This document shows positions 35,165 to 46,500 of a stretch of 64,000 nucleotides of DNA, in pieces. Location of the stretch: positions 477,736 through 541,735 of the forward strand of contig SCFE01000064.1 in NCBI GenBank assembly GCA_004352715.1, read 5' to 3'. Under the pieces are notes generated by a model that was given only the letters and a program-made list of their open reading frames with translations, made no database searches and was not told where the DNA came from. Made by a program: the position numbers and the translations under genes. Position 1 is the first letter of the stretch. The number at the start of each line of letters is the position of its first letter. The stretch comes from Hofstenia miamia. Taxonomy: Eukaryota > Xenacoelomorpha > Acoela.

Positions 35165-35618
35165 AAAATTTCTTCCCAATGTCCTTAATAATACATGCAC
35201 TTGTTTTTTGGTACAGCGATGTTAATACATTGTGGCGCTAAAACTGTAACTAAACCATCTAGATAGCTGTGTATATTTTCATTAGACCTGTTGAAAAGAC
35301 AGAGATCATCCACATATTCAATATGCTTAAGTTCCACTTCCACTTTTCCAAAGAAAGAGTTAAAACAATTCCTTTGGGTATTCTGTGGAGTCCCTCAAAG
35401 ATCAGATAGTGAAAAAGGAGGTTAAATAAGCAGAGACCGAGTACACATCCTTGTCGAATTCCACGCTCAAGCCAAAGGCTTGCTCCTGGATGTTTGCTCG
35501 AATGTGCACAGCTTAAAAAATGTTGATGCAAATATAATTATTACTCTTGTTCTACTAAAAATTTTTTGCTACAAATTTATCGCTTCTGATTAATTTTTTT
35601 TAATTCATGAATTCCCTA
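35165..35618 (-). pseudogene. LINE reverse transcriptase fragment (inverted arm 2)
   Basis: Reads SLWLERGIRQGCVLGLCLFN and LIFEGLHRIPKGIVL (35259-35531); after a frame change HIEYVDDLCLF. Nearly the same segment as 33803-34255 in opposite orientation, about 450 bp per arm with some 900 bp between them. It ends where the mariner element begins. Confidence 0.7.
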
Positions 35619-36879
35619 TACTGAATATTTGGAAATGAATAAATGTGTGGAATGATCATTGGAGCTGGAAATATAATAATCAAAAGGACTACCCCATAGA
35701 GATAACACAATAAATCATTTTAATAATATTACTGAAAAGTGGAAACAACATTAAATGAGGTCAAGAGATATTTTGATATGCTAAATTGTGCTTATCTCCA
35801 ATGCTTATTAATAACCTGCTACCATGAAAAACAAAAAATTAATGATAATTTGAGTAATATTTCTGAGCAGTTTTAGATGTTACATGAAGACCACAAAAGT
35901 TATTTAAAGCAATTGTAAAATAGAGCGTCTTCTCAAAAAATGTATGACTCTTTGAATGTACATAAAATGAAATGTGCATATAATAATCAAAAGTTTTTGC
36001 ACTCAAATTATAGCAGATGAATATAGAAACAACATTGTGCAAGAACAGAAGTGATCACGTTGGACAAAATTTGTATTGGAATAGCCCCACACTCTTCTTC
36101 AATCGAGGTTTTCGGCTGCTCAATTGTTCTTGGTCTTTGGTCGTAAACTTTGTCTTTTATGTACCCTATTAAAACAGTCCAGTGAAGTTATATCTGGCAA
36201 GCATGGGTGATATTCCTATTCTACCTATGCATCTATTTGGAAAATTATTTTCAAGAAAGTTTTGGACATCACGGTAGAAATACGGTCACCTAAGTCTTAT
36301 TGAAAGTAAATGTGCTTTCCTTGTTACAATTCTTGAATAGCAGGAACCACTTTTGTCTTAAGCAGACATGTCCAGTGGCATTTTCATCAAAATGAAAAAA
36401 GCTAATCAAGTCCGCTAACCTCCACACGGTTACACTTAGCAAATTTACTTACCTCTACCAGTTTTTCTTGTGGAGAGTTTTGTCTTGTCTTTACTATTAA
36501 TAGTTTCTTCATTCACTATGTGTGATCATAGTATTTCTTGAAGTGTTTCAATATTATATGCTTTATAGCAAATGATAAAATCAATTAACAAATTTTGATA
36601 CAATTTTACAATATTATATATTATTGGGAGTAAACTAATCTGTTTTTACTCACGTATATCTTTTTGAACTTTAATCTACTTTAATCCTTTCCTTTCCTAT
36701 AATATTTAGCATATTTTTCTTAGTTCAGATAAAATATGCTTTCCAGTGTGAACTTTTTCTTAAATATATATATGCCAAAGTAATTGATAGGTATTGAAAA
36801 TTGAAATTGAGATACTGTTTTTAGCATGCTGAGGTAATAATGAATAATTTTTTCTGACTAACCTCAAATTGTAGCAAGC

Positions 36880-37110
36880 GAACGTAGAGATGATCTTCGT
36901 CCACTTTTATTAGATTTGGTTTAAGATTTCGGCTGTAGGGCGAGATCTAGTGATTTTCTAGGCAAGCTTGCACTAGAGAAAGACCAAGCACGTGGCCTAC
37001 AAAATTGGGCAGGACAAAGAGCTCATGCAGACATGAGAATAATAAGAGAGAAACTCATTTTTTTTCTCTATAAGATTGCAATAAATGACTCAGAAACAGA
37101 ACAATGATTG
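36880..37110 (+). other. unrecognised open stretch in the long-armed mariner
   Basis: One frame reads SERRDDLRPLLLDLV, a stop, then LALEKDQARGLQNWAGQRAH and MRIIREKL. It looks coding-derived but does not resemble a mariner N-terminus, and I cannot place it. Confidence 0.25.
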
Positions 37111-37164
37111 CTAATTTCATCATGAAACCTGTTCCCAGGATCAGCATGTTATCTCAGCAATCTC

Positions 37165-38090
37165 TCTTGCATATGAAGGCATTGAAGATGGTTAACACAT
37201 GCTTATCACTTGAAGGAAAAACCTGCGTATTGAAGTAATTTTGGAAATTTGAAAATATACCTGAATTGGTAAAAATTTTGAAGTTAATGGTACAATTCAA
37301 GATGTGCATACAGGAAGATCTGGTAGAAGTCGAGCATCTACAAGTCCTAATGCCAGCAAAGAGATCCTTGATTGCATCACTCCGTCCCCTCAAAAATCCA
37401 TAATGCATGTTCACATGAACTTGGCTTTCAGCAAAGCATGTTTTCAACATATATTGAGTCAAGTAAAGAAGAATTTTGTCATTCCTATTTTATTAATTGC
37501 AATGAATGAAAATGATCCAGACAAACTATTGCAGTTCTGCAAATGGTTATTATAGCAACAGGCTGAACTTCAACTAACTTTGCAGAATACCATTTGGTCA
37601 GATGAAATGATTGTCCGACTAAATGTAGTAATCAATCCACAAAACTGTGCGTATTGGCAAGAAGAAAATCCCGAAATTCATGTGGAAAGGTAAGTAAATT
37701 TGCTAAATATAACCATGTGAAGGTTAGGAACTTGATTAGCTTTTTTTATTTTGATGGAAATGTCCCTGGATATGTTTGTCTTCACATGCTGCAGACAAAA
37801 GTAGCTCCTGCTATTCAAGAAATGTATTAAGGAAAGCACATTTACTTTCAATAAGACTTAGGTGACCGTATTTCCACCGTGATGTCCGAAACTTTCCTGA
37901 GAATACTTTTCCAAACAGACCATAGTTAGAATAGCAATATCACCCACGCTTGCCAGATATAATCTCCCTGGACTGTTTTAATGGGATAAATAAAAGTCAA
38001 AGTGTTAGGCCAAAGACCAAGAACAATTGAGCAGTCGAAAACCTCGATTGAAGAAGAGTGCAAGGCCATTCCACAAATTATGTCTGACAT
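37165..38090 (+). pseudogene. mariner-type transposase, decayed
   Basis: Pieces in order: VNGTIQDVHTGRSGRSRAST (about 37285-37345; the TVQDVHKGRSGRPR linker typical of this mariner group), NDPDKLLQFCKWLL, NTIWSDEMIVRLN (first catalytic Asp region, about 37590), NCAYWQEENPEIHVER, FIFDGNVPGYVCLHML, then IYFQ, a stop and D near 37850 (second Asp region), and GQRPRTIEQSKTSIEEECKA near 38020-38060. The stretch that should hold the third Asp is replaced by unrelated-looking residues. Many stops: an inactive gene. Confidence 0.7.
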
Positions 38091-38510
38091 GAGCTGTTGT
38101 TTCTATATTCATCTGCTATAATTTGAGTGCAAAAACTTTTGATTATTATATGCACATTTCATTTTATGTACATTCAAAGAGTCATACATTTTTTGAGAAG
38201 ACGCTTTATTTTACAATTGCTTTAAATAACTTTTGTGGTCTTCATGTAACATCTAAAACTGCTCAGAAATATTACTCAAATTATCATTAATTTTTTGTTT
38301 TTCATGGTAGCAGGTTATTAATAAGCATTGGAGATAAGCACAATTTAGCATATCAAAATATCTTTTGACCTCATTTAATGTTGTTTCCACTTTTCAGTAA
38401 TATTATTAAAATGATTTATTGTGTTATCTCTATGGGGTAGTCCTTTTGATTATTATATTTCCAGCTCCAATGATCATTCCACACATTTATTCATTTCCAA
38501 ATATTCAGTA

Positions 38511-39899
38511 TATTTAATACGGATTTAATACTCTATCAGAATGAATAACTGAAAAGACTATTTCAGGATATCCAGTAGATATACATATTCTCCTTCCTAA
38601 TATAATTTATTACATGAGAAAAAAAGCGTTTTATCTAGAACCTCTAATATAGTTGGCTTTGAATTGATTACATTGTAAGACTTGTGTTACCCGAATTTCA
38701 TAAAGTTTTGAATTTAGAAAATTTGTGTCAAACTAAATAATTTCCTGATTATGAAGTAAACAAATTCCAAAATATATAATGATAAAATCAAATTGTAAAA
38801 ATTTATGTAAATTAATTCCTAAAATATGGAGCGCATCTATTTAGGAAGGAGCATTTCTGCATTATGCAGCTCATGATATTTTTAAAACTGTTGATTTAAT
38901 ACACATTTATGAATGCCGAATAGTATAACACATAGTTCCTACACAATATTAACTTTCTTTTTGCCTTTCAAATACAATTATATGTAAAAAGGAGAGTAAT
39001 CGAATGATTAAAAATTATGGAAGTTTTTAAAAGGCCAACATGAGTCCTATACATTTGAAGACATTGTAATGTTTATGTAATTCCTTTGCGTCCACTTTTT
39101 TTAAGATATATGTTACTAGGTATGCGACAAAGTCAAATTTAAAATAACTGATTTATTAAATTTCAATATTATCAATATAGCGCCATCTTACGCATGCTAG
39201 TATTAAAAATATTTAATTGATAAAAATCATATGCATTTCATTCAATTTAGATAGATGAAATCGTTTGTTTTCTGCATTAGTTTGTCTTTGGTTGTTTATA
39301 GGTATTTATTATGCTTCTTAAAATTTGTATACATCAATTTTTTCTTAAATTATATGCACATTAATTCATAGCATATGTGGTGTTAGAGTTGTAACCTAAT
39401 CATCGGGAATGCAGGTCACCGGGTTGCTGGACCATGGATTTATTGGTGGGCCAGACACATATATACAAACGAACTAGAGTTATAAATTATATAAAAGGGC
39501 TCATCTCAAAGAAGTCGTTGAATTGCACAAATATTATGTGTGCCTTAAATGGTTTTATTGGATTTAAAAATTTTTTTATGTTGATTTGCCTGTGTTTTTT
39601 TTAATAGGGCTCTGCGAATTCCTTTGCTTCATTTCAAATTCTAATCCAAACGTTCAGGCAATGTATTTGCAAATCCGAATTCAAATCCAAATTATAAATT
39701 GGTTTGTGTTATAATTTTCATACCAAAAACATTTGTTGCTAACAGTTACGATTAAAAGCTATTTTGAAACATGAAAAATTTTACTCTCAACTGAGAAATG
39801 TGATTTACATGTTTCACTCAAACTGTTAATTCCTGAAATAATATTCTGTAAAAAATTTTTTTCTCCACCACAGTGCTATTCCAAGATTCAAATTTCAAT
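38511..39899. other. non-coding AT-rich stretch
   Basis: No gene seen. About 39600-39930 is rich in ATTCAAATCC-type short repeats (GCGAATTC, AATCCGAATTCAAATCCAAA), which looks like a decayed non-autonomous element running into the gap. Confidence 0.4.
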
Positions 39900-40250
39900 C
39901 CAAAATAAAAACGAATTCGGATTTGTTTTCGTATATATATATATATATATATATATATANNNNNNNNNNNNNNNNNNNNNNNNNNNNNNNNNNNNNNNNN
40001 NNNNNNNNNNNNNNNNNNNNNNNNNNNNNNNNNNNNNNNNNNNNNNNNNNNNNNNNNNNNNNNNNNNNNNNNNNNNNNNNNNNNNNNNNNNNNNNNNNTT
40101 CTTCATTCTATATTTTTTACAATCTCAATATTAATTTTATGGTTTTATTCCAATTGTAATTTGACAAACGACAAAGTGCTATATATATTTTAGTTCGAAT
40201 TTCTGCTAATTGATAGAGCGGTGAAATTAGAGCAGGAGTGTAAATTTGTA
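39900..40250. repeat. dispersed repeat with internal (TA)n, copy 2, containing assembly gap
   Basis: AAAACGAATTCGGATTTGTT, a TA run, a gap of 139 N (39960-40098), then TTCTTCATTCTATATTTT and ACGACAAAGTGCTATATA. The same order is seen at 15958-16215. The gap falls in the TA run. Confidence 0.6.
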
Positions 40251-40964
40251 CCAGTTTAGTTTCGTATATACACGAGTGATTTGTTCAGTTATATTCTTCT
40301 TCAATTTAGTCTCAGTAAATTCGTGTTTTACTTTTTATTTTTCACTTACTATTTTATTAGATTGCGTTTCTAAATTTCAACTGCGTAGTTAAAAGTCACC
40401 CAGACGTGGCACGACTTGGCTGGTTTGCTTTCCCTGATATATACACATTTAATGAATAACAAAACTGAATTCCAAAATTTTTTAATTCAGCTTAATGAAA
40501 AGGTATATTTTAGTTTTTCCAGATCATGATGGTAGTTGCATGTGTCATTTTAGTCGTTTAATTACTATTTCCACAAATAAAGTAAAAATAAAAATTTAAA
40601 CTATGTGTTGATGCAGCAAGTAAGGAATAATTCTACTTGAATGCTTCTTTTACGTAAGTACTGAAAATCATTAAAAAATATATGTTTTAGTAAATAATTA
40701 ATGCGTTTTTGAACACTTTTATGAAATGCTATTGGTGATAATTTTCACAAAGTTGACAAGCCACTAATCTCTAATATTTTCTCTCTAAATATACATAAAC
40801 TCAAATTTGTAAAGTTCGAAATCTTACAAACATTTAGCTAAAATTTACAATGTCACCTGCAAATACTTCGTAAGTTTAAAAAGTAGCTGCAAGTTTTGAG
40901 ACTCGTGATGAGTTCAACTGCAATTCTAACATGACCAGACCTGATCTGCTTTAGTGTCAAATGC

Positions 40965-41060
40965 ATAATTTTTGAAGTTGGCAATATTCCAAATATTTGG
41001 CAAATATTTGCCAAATAATTGCCAAATTTTCCAAATTTGTACAATTTGTACATTCATTAA
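40965..41060. repeat. palindromic TTTGGCAAATATTTGCCAAA array, left block
   Basis: Densely packed self-complementary units of the type CCAAATATTTGGCAAATATT. A related block lies at 41515-41705. Confidence 0.75.
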
Positions 41061-41514
41061 TTTACAGCTTATTTGAATAAATAAACGTGTACGTAATATA
41101 TAATAGAGTATTTCAATCATTTTTGAAACCAACATAACAAAAATTTTAACTTTTCATTGTCTACTATTATAAACAATTAAAATATTTATATATCTAAGAA
41201 TAATTCATGCAACATTTGAGAACTCAGTTAGTACTAGTTATGGACTAGTGATATAACCTGTGTTCTTTTACTTTTTTATGCTCATACCAATGCATTATTG
41301 CAATTGGTTGGCAGTTGATTAGCTGTAGTTTGACCATGATTAGTACGTCTTGGATCTCTACGTGTTCTGTATACACCTTAATGTATACTGTGAAGCAGTT
41401 TAATCAACTGCTGCTATAAATAACTAAAGCTGATGAAAGTTTAATGTTTTTCATAAATGTATGAGTGTAATTGTTTAATACATTTATAAATTCTAAAAAA
41501 TTATCTTAGCACAA

Positions 41515-41705
41515 AACTTGGAAAGTTTGTCAAATATTTTGTAAAATATGCCACATATTTCGCAAATTCTTGGAAAGTTTGCATAAAATTTGGAAAATTT
41601 GCCAATTATTTGGTAAATATTTGCTAAATATTTGGAATAGATTTGCAAATCCTTTCCAAATCTTTGGCAATAATTTGGCAATTTTTTGCCAAATTTTTCA
41701 AATTT
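41515..41705. repeat. palindromic TTTGGCAAATATTTGCCAAA array, right block
   Basis: About 190 bp of the same short words (TTTGGAAAATTTGCC, ATTTGGTAAATATTTGCTAA, TTTGGCAATAATTTGGCAAT). The minus-strand open frame here is a by-product of the repeat. Confidence 0.75.
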
Positions 41706-42331
41706 ATTTACTAGGGTCTTTGTCTTGAATTACATTTCCTCTTTGTATTTCAACTGTATTTGTTTTAGATATTAACATGTTCTAAAATAATATATAATTA
41801 TTGTAATTAAATTTAATTTTGAATTTATTTGTTGCAACCATGGCAACATCTGGACAATATTTAGAATGTCGTTGATATAAGTTCCAACTGCAAAACTATT
41901 TGACTTAACCTTAAACTCCCAAAAGTGTTCTTAAATGCACAAATATTTTTGTCCACATCCTCAAAAAAATTTTTCCAAGCCTATTAGGAAATTTGTGAAT
42001 TATGAAATTTTTGTGCATCTATTGGTATGTCTATCCAGTGGAATTTTCACATTTTCGACTTCTTTATTATTTAGTGAGATAATACGCTTAAAAATTATTA
42101 TAGAAACCATCACAATTTTTAAAAAATTCCTATGCAGTTTACGATTAAGGCATACGTGGACATAAAAATCATATTGATTAAAAATGTTCACCTGATTATT
42201 AGCTGAAAGCCAATCAAAATTCATTAAAGCATTAGCTGATAGTGTTGCATAGGTATGATTTAGTAATTATATACTGTTATCTCTGACAATAATTTTTTGC
42301 TGCTTCATGCCACCTGATGACACATGAAACA

Positions 42332-42334
<3 letters not shown>

Positions 42335-42371
<37 letters not shown>
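42335..42371. repeat. (AT)n microsatellite
   Basis: About 37 bases of AT dinucleotide upstream of the channel gene. Confidence 0.95.
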
Positions 42372-42373
<2 letters not shown>

Positions 42374-42586
42374 GAAATATGTAAAATTTTTCTTTTAATT
42401 CTGGTTTTGAGTTTAGTAACGCATTTAGAGTATATATTTTATGGATCTAAGAAAAATGATGTCTTTTCTAGTACCTAATTCCTCAAATTTTATGTACTAG
42501 CTTCATTCAAATATAAATAATCTCATCTTTAATATATATTTGCGGAATTTTCCAACAATAATACCGATGGGTGATTGTGCTTATAG

Positions 42587-42629
42587 CGAAAAGCGACTGC
42601 TAAGACTTTATAATCCTGACAATAATTTG
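42587..42629 (+). CDS. candidate upstream exon of the Cys-loop receptor
   Basis: After a possible acceptor (gtgcttatag) the frame reads EKRLLRLYNPDNNL before a possible donor (gtcacg). EKRLL-x-x-x-YNP is the usual start of the mature ligand-binding domain in nicotinic-type receptors, and the next exon begins EPVQVNV, as expected. The phases do not agree (0 out, 1 needed), so either the donor is wrong or the match is chance. No signal-peptide exon was found. Confidence 0.25.
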
Positions 42630-43275
42630 GTCACGGGCTAGGTTTGAGCAGGAATTTAAACTTTGAAGATATTCTACATTGTGTTTTAAGAAACATTTTC
42701 AACTAAATAATGTCAGGACTGCATGTGGATGGAATTTTTCTTCTCCAATCGAAAAATATTTCACCAAAAGATATAGTACATCAACTCAAGGAGTCCTTCT
42801 TCAATAAATAATTGATATATTTCTAAAGGTGTTAAATGTGTACCATATTATATTTTTGCATAATTATTAACTTATCTTTTTATTTTTTATTAAAAAGTAC
42901 ACCTAACTTATAAAAATTTATGAAAATATTTTAATATAATTTTCATTCAAACATATAATAAAATTGTATTTTTTTAAAAATCAAAGTTTATTCTAGATTT
43001 TATGCATGAGTAAATGTGTCACTTCCATAAAACCTTTTCCACAATACATATTTTAAATCATAATGACTTGAATTTTAAAGCAATGTAATTCAACGCCTTT
43101 GTTCTAAGCAATGTTGAGACATTGAATACACTCCCATGAATTTAGTAACTCAATCACTGAAAGTGAGTTGAACACGCTAATAGACCAGTCATTAGCCAAC
43201 TACAATGGTGGAGTTCGACCCAATTTTGAAGAAGAGCTTTTCATTAGTTAAGTAATATAATTATTCATTCCTTAG

Positions 43276-43343
43276 AAGAGCCTGTCCAGGTGAATGTCTC
43301 ACTACAAATTGAAGAAATTTCAAATCTTAGAGAATCAGATATG
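43276..43343 (+). CDS. Cys-loop receptor exon, first beta strands
   Basis: Acceptor ...cattccttag, donor gtaagtta, entering in phase 1 and leaving in phase 0. Encodes EPVQVNVSLQIEEISNLRES then DM, matching V-x-V-x-x-x-x-x-x-I-x-x-I-x-x-x-D-M of the family. It joins in frame to EFEISMFLRQ of the next exon. Confidence 0.75.
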
Positions 43344-43450
43344 GTAAGTTATTATGTATATTACCAGTAAATAGAATGAATTAATTGAATAACAAAAAAT
43401 CTATAAATGAATCGCATTCACATCTCCGTAAAATTAATTTAAGAGGTTTT

Positions 43451-43507
<57 letters not shown>

Positions 43508-46500
43508 GTGAATTCCACAAAAAAGTTTGGTCATGATCATGGGACGAGCATCCTCTACTAATCGTATAAGATAAAGATGATGGCTACTACCAAAACATTA
43601 AAAAGTGGACTTCAGCAAAGTCCTCAACATTTGTAGTTCAATTTTGAAAGATAAAATAAATGGTAAACATGTTAGTTACATTTAAATAATAAATAAGTGA
43701 TATTGTGTGAAAATAAAGGCAGTTGGAATTGACTTTTGATTTTTAGGTTGGAGAGAAAAAGGCTTTGCAATCTAAAAGTTGCAAATGTGGAAAGGTTAAA
43801 CATAAAATGTTTAAGGAAGTTTGTTAGAAACTTCTTGATTGAGAAGCAAAGGATATCTAAAAACTCCAACATTGTTTTTTGTGAAATTTTATTCCTGATG
43901 TTTTATAGAAGAAAATATTTCATATGAATCGTAAGAAATTCATCGCAATGCACAAAATTCGGGTAGGAGGAGGAGAATTGGCCAAGAGCTTTAGTTTTGA
44001 ATCACACGATGTCTATTCGAATTTTTCAATTAATGTTCAATGTTTTTAATTTCCTTGAACTCACCAACTGATGTTAGATTATGACTGCTTAGGTCATATC
44101 CGATCAGTAAATCCGACCTTTTCTTCCTTGAACTCACAAACGCAATATTGAATATATACACGTATATATGTACATATTATGTACAGTAGAAGAAGAACAT
44201 TAAACTTTTAAAAAGCCTATTAAACTGTTTGCTAAGATTTCAAAATTGAACAATAATAATATATTTTTAATTGTCAATAACGCCTTCAAATCGAAATTTC
44301 AAGACATCAAAAAATAAAATCGATGATCCAAATCATTCTTTATTGAAAGATTTCTTAAAAGCGCGATGGAAAATACAGATCATTAGTAAGATCAACACCA
44401 TTACATAAACATTATGTACTAAGACCTTCGTTACAGCAGCTATTCGGCGTATAAATAAAGAAGAATTTCCAGAATAGATATTAATTTCCTACTTACAATT
44501 GGAAACCATTGGTACGAGAACAAAACTTTGTATATTAATCATATTGATAGATAGACAAATGTTATAAATCCTATATTTAGGAATTTGAAATTTCGATGTT
44601 CTTAAGACAGTATTGGAACGATCCACGTCTAATAGTAGATTCCTCTATATTAACAAGACCCGTCATGTTAGATGACAAAGTAGCAAGTATCATTTGGAAA
44701 ACAGACATATACATTGTCAATCAAAAGAAGTTGGAGATTCATGCTTTAGAAAAAGAACACAAATTTCTTCGACTATCAGCTAATGGAGATGTTATGCTTT
44801 CCTACAAGTAAGAATAAAAATGAATTTTGTAAAATCAGACATTGAATCTAAAAAAATCTTTAAAATTATATATTAGATATGCAACATATTTATGCATGTG
44901 CAACTCGTCCTTAATACAATTTTTTGTCTTCTCATAGAAACTAGGAGGTTTTTATGAAAGTCACAGAAAGCATAAGATTCACCTTACCTGCTATTTTTGC
45001 CTAGGCTCCCAAAATAACCGTTTAATGTTAAATATTAGAGTCAACATATGGAAATTTATGCTGAATTGTTTATGTACAAAGCCTGTGAATTCTTGAGAAA
45101 TGCATTTCTCCATTTTTAGTGGTAAGCTGTCACAAAGAGCATCTCAGAGAATTTCTACTGAGAATTGTGCAAATCTCTATATATGTATATGCAGGAAATT
45201 ACGATATTATACATTATCACTATCTGCAGGTCAATAAATAATCTTAGTGTGAATCAATGTGGAAACCAGTGAAATTACTAAAAATTTTCCTTACCTAGCA
45301 TTAGGAAATCATTTTACACTTACGAACTCATTTACATACACATCAAAAGATGCTATAATCATTAAAATTTTAGGATTTGTAGCTAAATTTTGCAAATTTT
45401 AACCACTAGGTGTTACATGTTCAATTACAAGCATGGAATATATTTTAAATCTTTTCATTTTACACATTTCTGACGTTCTGTTTTTAATTATATTATAGAT
45501 ATTTTAACATTTTAGTTCTGTAATCACCTAGTTATAATGGGTTTTTTATCAATTGGGTTTTAATATATGATATAGTTTAACCTTTAAAGCGATATTTAAA
45601 ATTTTTATATAATTGAGTGGATTACTTCTCAAAAAAAAATATGCAGTAAATGGTAATAAAATAAAATTAATTCAGCTTGTTTAAATATTTCGTACCATGT
45701 ATTTTTAAGGAAATATTTTTTAGAAAAAACTTCACAGGGAATAGATTTAAAAACAATTTTCTAATTAAGCAAATTTGAACAATGACAAAATTGGGCCTAG
45801 TTCAAAAATAACACTGCATTAAAAAATTCAAAATAAATCTTAGCAAGAGATAATTTAGGTGATCTTAACTAATTTTGTGGTGCTGCTTCTGAATTCGAAA
45901 TCCGTTTTTGCTCTATGACTTCCAGATTTTGATATTTGGCAATACGTTATTTCGCCTTATATACATTAGTACATTTTCAAGAAATGCTTTTCCACATTTT
46001 TTGATTAAGTTATATTTTTCCTATGTAAAGATGTTGCTTAAAATCTGATTTTAGAACAGTAGTTTTTAACAGTTAGAGATAGTTTGAAAGACTTAAATTA
46101 AATTTGATGATATTGATTGATATTTCATGAAGAATAAAGAGATACTATATCTAATAGTTTCAACATAAATTGAGCAAAATATTGTTGTGCACTAAATGTC
46201 TTTCGGGGTCACTTATATGAAGCTGCTGCTCCAGCTTCCGCTCCAAACCACGTTCTTATCAAAATTTAGCAGCATCTCCCACTCAATTATGATCTAGCAA
46301 CACAATGTATTCACTACTACGGATAGTTGTGAACTTTTTGATTTTTTTACATTTTAACAAATATTTTTAAAAGTTTAATGAATTATTATACATTTTTTGT
46401 GTAAGATCTGAGCTTTTTGTGGAAAAAAACTCAACTGATAAAAATAGCTTTTCAAAAAAACGCCTTGGAGTTGACTCTGGATCCAGCTCCTGCCCCGCCG

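Larger units (their letters stand above)
35619..38510 (+). mobile_element. mariner-type element with inverted arms of about 830 bp
   Basis: Both ends read TACTGAATATTTGGAAATGA (left forward, right as complement) and are flanked by TA, the mariner target. The inverted identity does not stop at a normal terminal repeat: it continues for about 830-845 bp (35619 to about 36465, and about 37688 to 38510), covering the 3' half of the transposase gene and its trailer. The right arm is collinear with the rest of the gene; the left arm is an inverted extra copy. Confidence 0.8.

Noticed and set aside
39363-39470. tRNA-like or SINE-like sequence around AGAGTTGTAACC ... GGTCACCGGGTT
   Set aside because: No cloverleaf can be drawn and the B-box match is poor.
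40853-41681. Minus-strand open frames with recurring LANI-x-QI-x-G words
   Set aside because: They arise from translating the TTTGGCAAATATT repeat, not from a gene.
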